DNA from: a virus
DNA: 42,060 nt
IMG/VR virus record: IMGVR_UViG_3300032050_000282
Location: 1 to 42,060 of that record
Direction: 5' to 3' (one strand)
Below the pieces are notes generated by a model. It had not been told where the DNA came from, ran no database searches, and was given only the letters and a program-made list of their open reading frames with translations. Numbering within the stretch: position 1 is the first letter of the stretch; the number at the start of each line of letters is the position of its first letter. Position numbers and translations under genes: made by a program. Positions 1-9,764 of the stretch are shown here, piece by piece.

Positions 1-1540
1 CACCACCACCTCCGCCGCCACCACCGCCACCGCCGCCGCCACCGCCGCCACCACCGCCGCCACCGCCCATTCCACCACCGCCACCACCGCCGCCGCCGCC
101 ACCACCGCCGCCGCCACCGCCCATTCCACCACCGCCACCACCGCCGCCGCCACCGCCCATTCCACCACCGCCACCACCTCCAGATGGTGCTGGACCACCC
201 ATCGCACCACCGCCGCCGCCACCGCCCATTCCACCACCGCCAGACGGTGCTCCTCCCATTTGACCAGCAGTGCCAGTACTGACTCTGCTATCACTATCCC
301 GCACTGCCACTTTATTATCCTTACCTATTACTGTTTTTTCACCATGTTTGATATTGCCGGTACTGACTTGAATATTTGCATTCTTTGCATACTCACTTTT
401 GTTAATTTGATTAACAACTTTCTGTTGTTGTTTTGCAGTCATATCTGCATCAATTATTTTTCTCAGGTCTTTGGAAAGACCAGCATCTTTTGCAATTTCT
501 TTTAGTCTGTTTGCACCACCATCATATAGTTGCTTAGTATTATAATTATAATAAACTGTAGTAGGTGGTGGTGGTGGTGATGGTTGGTTTGGAGAACTTA
601 CTGGTGGAGCTGGTGGTTGAGGAATAAACGATCCACCGCCACCACCGCCACCGCCACCACCGCCACCGCCACCACCGCCGCCATCATCAGATGGTGGAAA
701 CCCTGGGTTAAATGGATAATCTGGTTCGTTACCAGGTCCACCTATAACATTAATTACCTGAGTAATATTAGTTTCAACTCTTACTGGTCTTGTAACAATA
801 ACATTCTCCTGAACCATATTAACTTTACCTTCGGCATAATAATTCTCTTCTGCCGCCGTTGTATATGTACCAACAACTAGAGAATTATTTCTGCTACTTG
901 TTAATCTAAAAGGTCTAGTTCCTGCTTGGAAAACGGGATTAACATCAACGTTTGGGTTTGGAATAAAAAATGAACCAATAACAACACCTTCATCATTAGT
1001 TACCAACTTAACATCAGTAACAACAGCCTCTGCTTTACTGGTAGAACCTCTTAATTTCATACCATTGGCAATGTATCCAAGAAAATCTGATGTTCTGTCG
1101 GATAAACTAAAAGTATCTACATTTAAAATAGTTGAGGTTGATGAATAATTTTCGGGAATTATTAAATTGGAATTATATGGATTTACATCAAAAATATCTT
1201 GGGGATTTGTATAATCCCCATACTTATGATTTTGTTTTGCCACTCTAAATCTAATAGTTGGCAAACTTGGGGAATCAAAAGAACCAATAACAGTTTCTGA
1301 AACTTGAAAGACTCCACTCGTCATTCTAATTTCAATTAGTTTTGGGACAACAAATGAATTAACATCAACTCCATTAAAAAATGCAAAAACCCTTGTCAAA
1401 GGTTTCATTCTTTTTGAAATAAATTCAATATTCCTGGACCTCATATAAGGTAGGATTTTAGTATCTAAAACCCTATCTCCAAAAGATACTGTTTTAGATA
1501 CTGGTTCTTTATTAGGTGTTGGTGGTTTTACTATCGACAT
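1..1540 (-). CDS. Polyglycine-rich virion structural protein (3' end outside window)
   Basis: Open minus-strand frame starting at ATG 1540 (MSIVKPPTPNKEPVSK) and running off the left edge, so 513 codons are visible. The N-terminal part contains PYMRSRNIEFISKRMKPLTR and a following VDVNSFVVPKLIEIRMTSG segment, a module I recognise from cyanophage tail or baseplate proteins of the DUF4815 group. After about residue 285 comes a run of some 17 Gly, a proline-rich linker, an ordinary domain of about 110 residues, and then a long tract of GGMGGGG-like repeats encoded by GGT/GGC codons in AT-rich surroundings. Transcribed last in the virion block, behind its own late promoter. Probably an exposed tail or baseplate protein; the role in adsorption is inferred. 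Frame and start are clear; the exact function is not. Confidence 0.85.
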   Translation of the reverse strand, partial: MSIVKPPTPNKEPVSKTVSFGDRVLDTKILPYMRSRNIEFISKRMKPLTRVFAFFNGVDVNSFVVPKLIEIRMTSGVFQVSETVIGSFDSPSLPTIRFRVAKQNHKYGDYTNPQDIFDVNPYNSNLIIPENYSSTSTILNVDTFSLSDRTSDFLGYIANGMKLRGSTSKAEAVVTDVKLVTNDEGVVIGSFFIPNPNVDVNPVFQAGTRPFRLTSSRNNSLVVGTYTTAAEENYYAEGKVNMVQENVIVTRPVRVETNITQVINVIGGPGNEPDYPFNPGFPPSDDGGGGGGGGGGGGGGGGGSFIPQPPAPPVSSPNQPSPPPPPTTVYYNYNTKQLYDGGANRLKEIAKDAGLSKDLRKIIDADMTAKQQQKVVNQINKSEYAKNANIQVSTGNIKHGEKTVIGKDNKVAVRDSDSRVSTGTAGQMGGAPSGGGGMGGGGGGGAMGGPAPSGGGGGGGMGGGGGGGGGGGMGGGGGGGGGGGGGGGGGMGGGGGGGGGGGGGGGGGGGGGG

Positions 1541-1594
1541 ATTTTTTATTACCTACAATTTTACTATTAAGTAAATCGTTTATCTAAGATATTT

Positions 1595-1602
1595 TATTTA
1601 TG
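1595..1602 (-). promoter_or_regulatory. T4-type late promoter core CATAAATA
   Basis: The minus strand reads CATAAATA followed by AAATATC, one mismatch from the T4 late core TATAAATA. It lies in the 75-nt gap between the DUF4815-type gene and the polyglycine gene, about 55 nt before the ATG at 1540. Recognition by a gp55-type sigma factor is inferred from the T4 family. Confidence 0.7.
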
Positions 1603-1615
1603 ATGGATGAACCTC

Positions 1616-4600
1616 TCAACGAATAGTACCCATTCTTGGACCCTTTATACCAAGTCCCATACCAGCACCCATGACTGAACCAGTATTGTTTGTTGGTTTA
1701 CTGAGAATATTTGGATCCTTAATTTGTGGTTTTCCTCTTTCATCCCGTTTATTTCTGCCAGTTAATGGATCTTTTGTTCTATCAACCAAACCTTTTTTAC
1801 CTTTTTCTATTTGTGTCCCAACTGTATTTCTAACTTTAATACCTTTTGCATATTCATATTCAAGAACTTGTCTATCTTCCTCAGTAAATACCGCTGGTCT
1901 CATTACTCCTGGTTTATACTTGCCCTTTAATTCTGCATATTTTGCGTCAGATATTATCGCACTACCCATGCTGCCACCGCCACCGAAGCCACCGCCCATT
2001 CCACCACCCATATTTCCACCAGTCTTGTCCTTAGATGGCAATATTACTGGGCCAGCTGGTAGAATTCTTTCTTTGGGAAATGGTTTTGCTGCAAGAGGTG
2101 GTGCTGCGGGTTGCTTAACTGGTCTTGGATTCACTGGTGAAGATATCGAATTTGCAGGGGATTGTGTCGCAGGTGTTGTTTTTGGTGGAGCCCAAGTCTC
2201 ATGAGAATTCCAAGTAACTGGAGCAAGACCTGTTTGTTGGTCTGACTGTGTACTTTGTGTCTGCAGACTAGTTTCTGTATATGCGTCACCAATCTCCACA
2301 GTGTTTGCTTTCACCCTAACTTGATCTACCCATACGTCAGAAGATGGATATAAATCAATTGTTCCCGTATAAAAATCTTCGGCAAAGGGATTTACGCTAA
2401 CTGCCCTAGTTGCATATGGTTGATTTAATAGTCTAACTTCTGTATAATCCAGAGTTACAAGTTGTCCTGTTTTTCTTACACCGGAGCCTATGATATTATT
2501 ATCAACTCTAGCGTCAGCATTTGGTCTTAATGCTGGACTATTTCTATTTAATTTTATTCTAGATGTTGTTCCTAATTGCAAATCAAGTGAAGTCGTATAG
2601 TGAGTTGGTCTTAATTCCAAATTCTTAGTGTCTATGGAATTTTTAACAATTGTTGATTTATTTTGAGCGATTGTAGTTGAAAAATTATCAACAAAAAATC
2701 CAGATTTAAATCTATTTAAACCATTCTCATCAGTCACTGTAAAATTAGAAGCCTCAATTTCCAAAGCAGAAAGAGAAGTATAATACTCTAAATTTTCTAT
2801 CCTACTTTCAAGTCTTCCAATATCTGCCATAGTATATCTTCTATGTTCTTTCAACTCAACTTCTGCAGTTTCGGCATTGCAAAGATAAGGTGGAAGATAT
2901 ACCGTCGCTAATTCTAGGGCATCGTCATTTGAAGTTGGAACCTGTGGAATTTCTGCAGGAATTCCATATTTTACATAAAATAAACCATTTTTATCCAAAA
3001 GTATCTTATCAATTCTTGGTAGGTAAAACGAATAAGTTAATAATATTGATTCGTCTGAAGCCAAAACATCTGATGCGGAACTACCTAAAGCGGTAATGTC
3101 TCTTCCCAAAAACTCAAATGGCGATCTTGTACCTTCTGTTGCTACTATTGATGACACTCTAGGTCTTATGTCAATAGTATCTGTACTTCTTATTTCACCA
3201 TCTACTAGTTCAACCTCACAAAAATCAAACTGATCGTAAGAATTTGCTGTTGTTATATCTCCAGTATCTGAGAAAGAAAAACTTGCAGACTCAAAGACTA
3301 CTTTTAATTTTCTTGTCAGTGTTTTTGTTGTATTTTCCCTGACCAATTTGGAATAATCATAAATCGTTGGTTTTTGATTACTATCAAGACGGAACAGAGT
3401 AGTTACATTTCTATCACCAACATCAACTGAAGAAACAGTCGCAGTAATTCCACTTTCTCTGAAAGTTATAGTTTCTCCCTCAATAAAAGTGTTTGAGTTT
3501 ATATAAACAAACCCTAATTTCAAATCATTTATTTTTTCTACATAAATTCCAATTGCTTTGCTTGTACTACCTATAAACTCTTCCCCTACTAGTAGATCTC
3601 CAACTTTATTTGTTGGGCCATTTAGAGCAGTTAGTACTACGGAAGGTAAATCCGGAGTGTTTGTGTCATTTGACTCAAAAATTCCATATACTTTTGTAAC
3701 ATCTGGTTCAAGTAAACAAATTTCATTATCTTGCACTCTAGTTCCATATGGATAATTTCCATACACTAGTCCATCATTTAAGGTGGTTGATCCAATTCCA
3801 GAAGCAGATGAACTTGATTTGTCTATTACTAGAACTTTAGCTCTATTTTTATTTTTAATTTTAGACTTTACATTAATTTTTCTAAGGGTTGCAATTAGTT
3901 TAGCATTTCCATTTTCAGTAAGTCCTGTTACAACTAAAGACTTTGACCCATTTGAATAAACAAAATTTTCCTGTCTTAATGATTGTGTAGTACCATTCTC
4001 TGTTATTAAAACATATCTTTCCTCATCAAATGGTAAAAATGTTTCGTCCGTGTCTGCAGTTAAAGTCTGTGTTGACCCCTGGGTTATAAGAACATTAAAT
4101 TGTTTTCTTATAGTTAAGTTTGTTTCGCTTAAATCGACACTTTCTACATTTTTTTTAGGAAGAACAGTGTATAAAGTATTATCAATAGAATTTTGAACGT
4201 TTGATGATAATACTTTAAAGTCTGATGGATTTATAGCAGTTGTTGGGAGAGCACCATCACATATTCCAATAACTGTTGTTACACCAACAATGGTTAGTGT
4301 TTTTCCAGAAACCGATTGAACTACAGCTAAAGTAGTTGTAGTTAATCCTGGGTTTGAAAATGCAACTAGATTTCCGGTAGTGACTATTCCAGTAAAAAAG
4401 TTTTCTGTGGAAGTTACTATTGAAGTTCCTCCGGATCTTGCTGATATGTTTACCTGATCTAGCTGCAGTGATACGACGGGAAGAGTGTCGCCTGAGAAAG
4501 TATATGCACTTCCTACAGTTCCATATACTGACTGAACCTCATTTATGTTATAACTTCTTGTTTTTTTAATTATTCTGTTGTTGTTTTCTCCATTAAAAAT

Positions 4601-6211
4601 TAATTTTTCTCCAATAGAAAAAGTTCCTTTCGTATCATAAACCGTTAAACCCACACCAGCGGCAACAGAATATCGCAAAAATCCTGATGCACCACTTTGT
4701 CTACCTTTTACATGAACCGGTGCAGTTAGTGTTATGGGCTCATTCAAAGTTAACTCAGTATACATCTGAGTATCGTATAAAGATATATCCCACCTATTTT
4801 CTTGTGGTCTTGATGTAGAATATGAACCAGATTCTAGTGCGAAATCATAGACCCTAGATATGCCAATTTCTTTTCCTGCAGCGGTTGTTGGTGATACCCC
4901 CACCCTAGAATCTCTAAGTGTTATATAATAACTTGTACCAAGACCTATAGAAGGAGATCCATGCACCCTATTTAAGGTAAATGTTGCTCCAGTGGTATAA
5001 TTTATACTCTGATCAGCTAATGTTTTTGTAGTTCTTGGTTTTTCTATATCAAAAAACCCAGGACTTATTGATTCAATTTCAAATCCTTTAACATAGGCTT
5101 TTGTTGGAGAAATTACATATGTCGCAAGACTTTCGCTTGGTTGATTATTTTCATAAGTTAGTTGATTTTCATTGAAAATACCATCATTACCCTTTAAATT
5201 ATTTAAACTTTCTTGTAACGTAATTACTGGCGTATTAATATAATAATCGCCAGATTCATCATAAGTTCTTCTTGCAATTTCTTGTGCTAAGATATTATAT
5301 TCTGGTTTACGGTTTAATTTGAGAAGTTTTCCATCTTCAATTTCCATTAAAACAATAAAATTACTTAAATCGGTACTGTCTGATGGAATTTGCTCTAATT
5401 TTACAAAAATTGATAATCTGTCAGCGCCTGGGGCGGCAAAATTGGAAAATCCTTGAGAGTTATCATTTAAAGTCTCATCATCATACGAATCTAGTATTCT
5501 TTCGTATATTCTAAGTCCAACTTTGCAAGTTGGTGTCGTCGTGTAAGGAGATACATATAATATACTCGTAGGAACTGATACAAAAAATCCTCTAATAAAG
5601 TAAATACCTTCTTCTAGGTATACAGCAGATCCCTTAAAAGTGCTTCCACCGGATAATGTTGTTGCAAATCCTTGTCCTCTTAATAGATTTAATTCTTCAA
5701 TATCTTCTTCGTCATCATTTTCTATTGTTTCTGGATTTATTACAATAGTATCATCATCATCTACTAATAAATTTTCTCCGTCTAGAAATCTAGCTTGACC
5801 TACGGTAGATCCTGAAGCAAGGTATTTTACAAATAGTGTAGTATTAACTACGCCGTTTCCTTTTGCAATAAATTCCTGAATTACTGCAGTTACTCCACTC
5901 GTTTGTCCCTTTATCTGAGTTCCTACAAGGGTATCGAGGTAATAAGTGGAAGGTTTTCCCTGAAAATCATCTTCTAAAATTACGGCATTTAAATCATTTT
6001 TATATGTTATATTTCCCGGAATAACTACAGAACCTTCTTTGAAAAAATGATTTCCAAATTGTTCGATTTGATTTTGTAGAATAGACTGTAGAGTAGTTAA
6101 TTCTCTTGCTTGTACTGGATATCCTGGTTTAAATAATACTCTAAAGAAGTTTTTTTGACTATCATAGTCATCATAATATGGTGATATGTTTAAATTAAGC
6201 TCTTGTGCCAT
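1616..6211 (-). CDS. DUF4815-type baseplate/tail structural protein, 1531 aa
   Basis: Starts MAQELNLNISPYYDDYDSQK, followed by FFRVLFKPGYPVQARELTTL and a NQIEQFGNHFFKEGSVVIPG segment. This is the N-terminal signature of the DUF4815 family of large structural proteins in T4-like cyanophages. The long middle is beta-rich with SGATG/SGVTAV-like motifs. The segment around NPFAEDFYTGTIDLYPSSD is followed by a Pro/Ala-rich linker and a GGGMGGGFGGGGSMGS glycine-methionine stretch near residue 1400. It starts 6 nt after the stop of the gp8-like gene, so the two share a transcript. The likely role is an outer baseplate or fibre-attachment component. In relatives I remember, this protein continues into the PYMRSRNIEF module, which here sits in the next gene. 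Confidence 0.85.
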   Translation of the reverse strand: MAQELNLNISPYYDDYDSQKNFFRVLFKPGYPVQARELTTLQSILQNQIEQFGNHFFKEGSVVIPGNITYKNDLNAVILEDDFQGKPSTYYLDTLVGTQIKGQTSGVTAVIQEFIAKGNGVVNTTLFVKYLASGSTVGQARFLDGENLLVDDDDTIVINPETIENDDEEDIEELNLLRGQGFATTLSGGSTFKGSAVYLEEGIYFIRGFFVSVPTSILYVSPYTTTPTCKVGLRIYERILDSYDDETLNDNSQGFSNFAAPGADRLSIFVKLEQIPSDSTDLSNFIVLMEIEDGKLLKLNRKPEYNILAQEIARRTYDESGDYYINTPVITLQESLNNLKGNDGIFNENQLTYENNQPSESLATYVISPTKAYVKGFEIESISPGFFDIEKPRTTKTLADQSINYTTGATFTLNRVHGSPSIGLGTSYYITLRDSRVGVSPTTAAGKEIGISRVYDFALESGSYSTSRPQENRWDISLYDTQMYTELTLNEPITLTAPVHVKGRQSGASGFLRYSVAAGVGLTVYDTKGTFSIGEKLIFNGENNNRIIKKTRSYNINEVQSVYGTVGSAYTFSGDTLPVVSLQLDQVNISARSGGTSIVTSTENFFTGIVTTGNLVAFSNPGLTTTTLAVVQSVSGKTLTIVGVTTVIGICDGALPTTAINPSDFKVLSSNVQNSIDNTLYTVLPKKNVESVDLSETNLTIRKQFNVLITQGSTQTLTADTDETFLPFDEERYVLITENGTTQSLRQENFVYSNGSKSLVVTGLTENGNAKLIATLRKINVKSKIKNKNRAKVLVIDKSSSSASGIGSTTLNDGLVYGNYPYGTRVQDNEICLLEPDVTKVYGIFESNDTNTPDLPSVVLTALNGPTNKVGDLLVGEEFIGSTSKAIGIYVEKINDLKLGFVYINSNTFIEGETITFRESGITATVSSVDVGDRNVTTLFRLDSNQKPTIYDYSKLVRENTTKTLTRKLKVVFESASFSFSDTGDITTANSYDQFDFCEVELVDGEIRSTDTIDIRPRVSSIVATEGTRSPFEFLGRDITALGSSASDVLASDESILLTYSFYLPRIDKILLDKNGLFYVKYGIPAEIPQVPTSNDDALELATVYLPPYLCNAETAEVELKEHRRYTMADIGRLESRIENLEYYTSLSALEIEASNFTVTDENGLNRFKSGFFVDNFSTTIAQNKSTIVKNSIDTKNLELRPTHYTTSLDLQLGTTSRIKLNRNSPALRPNADARVDNNIIGSGVRKTGQLVTLDYTEVRLLNQPYATRAVSVNPFAEDFYTGTIDLYPSSDVWVDQVRVKANTVEIGDAYTETSLQTQSTQSDQQTGLAPVTWNSHETWAPPKTTPATQSPANSISSPVNPRPVKQPAAPPLAAKPFPKERILPAGPVILPSKDKTGGNMGGGMGGGFGGGGSMGSAIISDAKYAELKGKYKPGVMRPAVFTEEDRQVLEYEYAKGIKVRNTVGTQIEKGKKGLVDRTKDPLTGRNKRDERGKPQIKDPNILSKPTNNTGSVMGAGMGLGIKGPRMGTIR

Positions 6212-6217
6212 AATTTT

Positions 6218-7771
6218 TTAAAACTGCAAAACAACTTTAATGTCTTCTCTTTGATTAATCGACCTAGTTATTGATGGTCTATTATCAATATAAATTATAT
6301 CTCCAGAGTATTTCTTTACGTCTGGTTTTGATACACCATTAGTAAATACTTGACCAAGATAATATGTCCTACTATTTATGACTGTAGATATACCACTAAA
6401 ACTTGTATCTATTCCCAAAGTAACGGATCCACCATCTATAATTAGTGATCCACCAGATGCGGGTGAAGAAGTAAATTTATTTAACTTAAACCCATATGTT
6501 GAGGAGGAAGTTCGTGAACCATCTGTATTAAATCCAACCAAAGACTTATCTTGCCAATATTTTAATACTCCAGTGATCTTATCATATGAGACCACTCTTC
6601 CAACTGCAGTTGATCCAATACCAATTGTTTGTCTAACTTGAGTATCTGGAAGAAAAACTGCTGTACTATATCCTATTCCAGTTAATCTTAATGCATAAAT
6701 ACCACTTGCTTTATCTGCAGTAAGATTAGAATCCGAATCTATATTTTTTGGATTTCTAACCAAACCAATCCTAGCGATTTGATTTCCTGTGGTAAAAACC
6801 GTGTTCTGGTCGCTATTCTCTATTCTAGAATGTAACAATACCTGATATGCACCCAATTCTCTATATATATCTGCTCCATGACCGCCATCTGGAGGAATGA
6901 TTACATCAAAAGATGGAGTAATAGTTGCAGTTGGAACACCCCCCGCTACTAAATCTACAGTGCCATAAGTATATCCAGAACCACCATCTGAAACTGTTAC
7001 AGAAGAAACTTTGGAATCACCATCAACAACAATAGTTACCTTCGCATCTGAACCATCTCCGTTAATTGGAATATTTGTATAAACCGCATTAGCAGTTCCA
7101 ACACCAACACCACGGTTTTTAATCGTTACGATTTTTATTTGCCCACTTGTTGCGGCATTATTTCTTATGGATGCATTTTCCGTATTTGTTAACCAGTTTC
7201 TTGGTACTGGTATAAAATTTGCAGAATCAAATTTTAATATCTCATTTGGTTTTATTGTAAAAAGATATTTCCATATGTACCCATCTCCACTATCGCCCGC
7301 TATTCTTGGTTCTAAGTCGGTAAATGTTGGTTGATCCAAAGAAGGCCTACCAAGAAGATTTTCTGGATCTGTCCCATTATGTAAACATATATAAACTTTA
7401 TAATCTTCGTTGACAACATAATAATTTGCGCCGTATAGATGAGTTGCTTCAGATGGTTTTGATGTGTTAGTTCTACTTATATCATGTCTATACATATCAT
7501 AAGTTGTTCCAGACGACCAGACATTCTTTTTTACCACCTGTCTAGCGTCTTCACTAAATATTCTCTTCAATGCAATTATAGTATCCCAACAATCATCCTC
7601 CTGCTCGAAACTATCTTTTGGCGCAGGGGGACTAAAATCCCAGTTTTCGTTATAATTTGTTGGATTTGGTAGTCCAACAAATGAATAATAACTATTTTCT
7701 CCAGAGTCTAAATCTGAGATAAAATTGTTTGCATTTAAAACTCTAAACTGATTTGTTATAATCGCAGCCAT
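6218..7771 (-). CDS. gp8: Baseplate wedge protein, gp8-like, 517 aa
   Basis: Starts MAAIITNQFRVLNANNFISD and contains YYSFVGLPNPTNYNENWDF, SSGTTYDMYRHDIS, an ATHLYGANYYVVNEDYKVYIC stretch and GDSGDGYIWKYLFTIKPNE. These are features I associate with cyanophage gp8-type wedge proteins. It is longer than T4 gp8 (334 aa); the extra C-terminal part carries glycine-rich turns such as VSDGGSGYTYG, which also occur in the 4028-aa protein. In T4, gp8 assembles into the baseplate wedge with gp10, gp7, gp6, gp53 and gp25, and gp25 and gp6 are encoded just upstream here. A late promoter precedes it. The gp8 name is by memory and context, without alignment. Confidence 0.75.
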   Translation of the reverse strand: MAAIITNQFRVLNANNFISDLDSGENSYYSFVGLPNPTNYNENWDFSPPAPKDSFEQEDDCWDTIIALKRIFSEDARQVVKKNVWSSGTTYDMYRHDISRTNTSKPSEATHLYGANYYVVNEDYKVYICLHNGTDPENLLGRPSLDQPTFTDLEPRIAGDSGDGYIWKYLFTIKPNEILKFDSANFIPVPRNWLTNTENASIRNNAATSGQIKIVTIKNRGVGVGTANAVYTNIPINGDGSDAKVTIVVDGDSKVSSVTVSDGGSGYTYGTVDLVAGGVPTATITPSFDVIIPPDGGHGADIYRELGAYQVLLHSRIENSDQNTVFTTGNQIARIGLVRNPKNIDSDSNLTADKASGIYALRLTGIGYSTAVFLPDTQVRQTIGIGSTAVGRVVSYDKITGVLKYWQDKSLVGFNTDGSRTSSSTYGFKLNKFTSSPASGGSLIIDGGSVTLGIDTSFSGISTVINSRTYYLGQVFTNGVSKPDVKKYSGDIIYIDNRPSITRSINQREDIKVVLQF

Positions 7772-7787
7772 TTTTAAGTTTTTTATT

Positions 7788-7795
7788 TATTTATG
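7788..7795 (-). promoter_or_regulatory. T4-type late promoter core CATAAATA
   Basis: The minus strand reads CATAAATAAATAAAA, 17 nt before the ATG at 7771 of the gp8-like gene and directly after the stop codon of the fibre-like gene. One mismatch from T4 TATAAATA. It should start a transcript covering the gp8-like and DUF4815-type genes. Confidence 0.75.
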
Positions 7796-7797
7796 AG

Positions 7798-9732
7798 TTA
7801 TACTGCAACCGTACTTAAGGTGCCAGCATCATCTACAATTAAACGGTATTGCGTACCATTGGGCGATGTAAGAATAATACCCTGAGATGTATTAATACCA
7901 ACCTTTACATCACCTATAACATCAAGTGTTTTGCTTGGCGATGTTGAATTAATTCCAACTAAACCATTTGATGTTGTAGTAATTACAGTTCCACCAGTTC
8001 CAACATTAAAAGTAGAAGTTGATGTAACTATACCAGAAACATTTAGATTCTGATAAATTTCTACACCTGCACTATTAAATGTGGAATAATTAATCAATCC
8101 AGTTTCATCAGTTATTCTTACTTGCTTAGCACCCACTATGACTGGAAAATTACCAGAAATATCTCTTACATGACTGCTTCTACCACCAACCCATTCATTA
8201 GAAGCGTGATAAACTTTAAATGAATTTGAATTACCTAAATTTAATTCTTTGTCATCTATGAAAAATGCGTGATCGGAAAAATTGACATCATTGTTGAGAT
8301 ATAATGGTTGACTAAAAGTAGAAACCCCAGATACGCTAAGTTGGTTTGCAAAAAATGTAGATCCACTTATCGTATTAACAGTAGATAAAGTTGAAACTCC
8401 AGAAACATTGAGTTGATCTGAAGATAAATTTGTTACGGTGCAAGCAACTCCAGTGAAATTCGTAATAATACCACTGATAATAGACGCATTTGTAATATTT
8501 GAATTGGTTAAAGTACTGATGCCACTTGAGTTTATATTGGAAATTGTTAATTGGTTTGAGGTTAATACTTCAGTATCACCTATCTTATACGATTTATTCG
8601 ATGGAATATTTATATTTTCGCTAGATTTTAATGATTCACTGCTGTAGTTCCAAAGGAATGTTTTTCTAATGTTAGTTGAACCAATACCAATACCTGAACC
8701 ATCTAAAAGTAGATCTGTTTCTACAATTGTAGCAATTCCAACTGTAAAATCTCCAATAGTAATCTCTCCAGTAGAAACACTAAATTGAGATCCATCAACA
8801 TAAAGATCTCCCTTTATTCTTAGAGATCCTGTATTATTACCAACTCCAGATGGATCAATAATAATTTCAGAAGGTCCGCTAATTGTGTTTTGGTTTATAT
8901 TAATTGCAGAACCTTCGGAACCAACTGAAAATTGGGTTGATGTTATAATACCAGAAGAGATAATATTTGTATTTGAAATTGTTACTAGTGTAGATATGCC
9001 ACTATAATTTAGATTTGATCCATCTAGATTGGATATAGATGCGTTTGTACTAGTTAAACTAGTTACTACTCCACTTCCAACATTTAGTGTGGTTAAAGTA
9101 GCCGCTATTCCTATTATATTAGCGATATTTCCATTTGTTATCGTAGCAGCAGACCCTGTTACTGTTAAATTTCCAAGAGTGCAATTTATAATATTTGCAT
9201 CGGTACTATTAAGGGTTGTTATTGTCGCTGCAGTTCCTGTTAAATTCGTTACTGTTCCACTAGAACTATTAAGCCTTGTTATAGTACCGGCAGCACTTAC
9301 TAAATTAGTTACATTATTATTTGTACTGGTTGAATTTGTGACAGTTAAATCCGTTCCAAAATAAGTTGTAATAGTAGCTGCAGTTCCGGTTAAATTGGTA
9401 ATGGTGCTATTTGTATTAATAATATTTGCAATTGTACCAAAACCAGAGTTAACTTGACCGTTAAAAGTTACTGATGTCACAACACCAGTAAAACTTCCAT
9501 CACCAGATACAGTCAAAGAACTGCTTGCATTTGTAGTTCCAATACCAACACTTAGTGTGGTGTTAATTCCGGTGGAATTTTTATTCCAAATACCAACGTT
9601 TAAAGTTGCACCATTTCCAAGAAAACTATACAACTCATTAAAATTACTATTAATTTTAATAGCACCAACTAATAGTGTATCACCATCACCAACATTGGGA
9701 GCAGAACCAGTATTTATCCCTAATTTTGCCAT
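7798..9732 (-). CDS. Repetitive fibre-like virion protein, 644 aa
   Basis: Starts MAKLGINTGSAPNVGDGDTL, then INSNFNELYSFLGNG, a common N-terminus of cyanophage structural proteins. The body (about residues 85-240) is a Thr/Asn/Ser-rich repeat of roughly ten residues, with units such as VTNLTGTAATITTLNS recurring, which suggests a beta-solenoid or trimeric fibre shaft. The C-terminal part has SVGIGTTNAS-like and VGINSTSPSKTLDVIGDVKV motifs, typical of fibre or tail-spike proteins that display such sequences before a tip. No S74 peptidase chaperone domain is visible. Transcribed on its own behind a late promoter, between the giant wedge protein and gp8. Probably a short fibre or a decoration of the baseplate; the exact role is unknown. 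Confidence 0.8.
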   Translation of the reverse strand: MAKLGINTGSAPNVGDGDTLLVGAIKINSNFNELYSFLGNGATLNVGIWNKNSTGINTTLSVGIGTTNASSSLTVSGDGSFTGVVTSVTFNGQVNSGFGTIANIINTNSTITNLTGTAATITTYFGTDLTVTNSTSTNNNVTNLVSAAGTITRLNSSSGTVTNLTGTAATITTLNSTDANIINCTLGNLTVTGSAATITNGNIANIIGIAATLTTLNVGSGVVTSLTSTNASISNLDGSNLNYSGISTLVTISNTNIISSGIITSTQFSVGSEGSAININQNTISGPSEIIIDPSGVGNNTGSLRIKGDLYVDGSQFSVSTGEITIGDFTVGIATIVETDLLLDGSGIGIGSTNIRKTFLWNYSSESLKSSENINIPSNKSYKIGDTEVLTSNQLTISNINSSGISTLTNSNITNASIISGIITNFTGVACTVTNLSSDQLNVSGVSTLSTVNTISGSTFFANQLSVSGVSTFSQPLYLNNDVNFSDHAFFIDDKELNLGNSNSFKVYHASNEWVGGRSSHVRDISGNFPVIVGAKQVRITDETGLINYSTFNSAGVEIYQNLNVSGIVTSTSTFNVGTGGTVITTTSNGLVGINSTSPSKTLDVIGDVKVGINTSQGIILTSPNGTQYRLIVDDAGTLSTVAV

Positions 9733-9754
9733 TGATAGATATACCTTTTTTAGA

Positions 9755-9762
9755 TATTTATG
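9755..9762 (-). promoter_or_regulatory. T4-type late promoter core CATAAATA
   Basis: The minus strand reads CATAAATATC just downstream of the stop of the giant gene and 23 nt before the ATG at 9732. One mismatch from the T4 late consensus. It should drive the 644-aa fibre-like gene separately from the giant gene. Confidence 0.7.
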
Positions 9763-9764
9763 AG

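Noticed and set aside
1-690. GC-rich left end as foreign or host DNA
   Set aside because: The GC content comes from glycine codons in one continuous phage frame.
1671-2204. Plus-strand proline-rich frame of 177 codons
   Set aside because: It is the antisense of the glycine-rich end of the DUF4815-type gene; no promoter or start signal.
8438-9364. Plus-strand frames of 69 and 111 codons with valine-rich sequence
   Set aside because: Shadows of the Thr/Asn repeat in the fibre-like protein.
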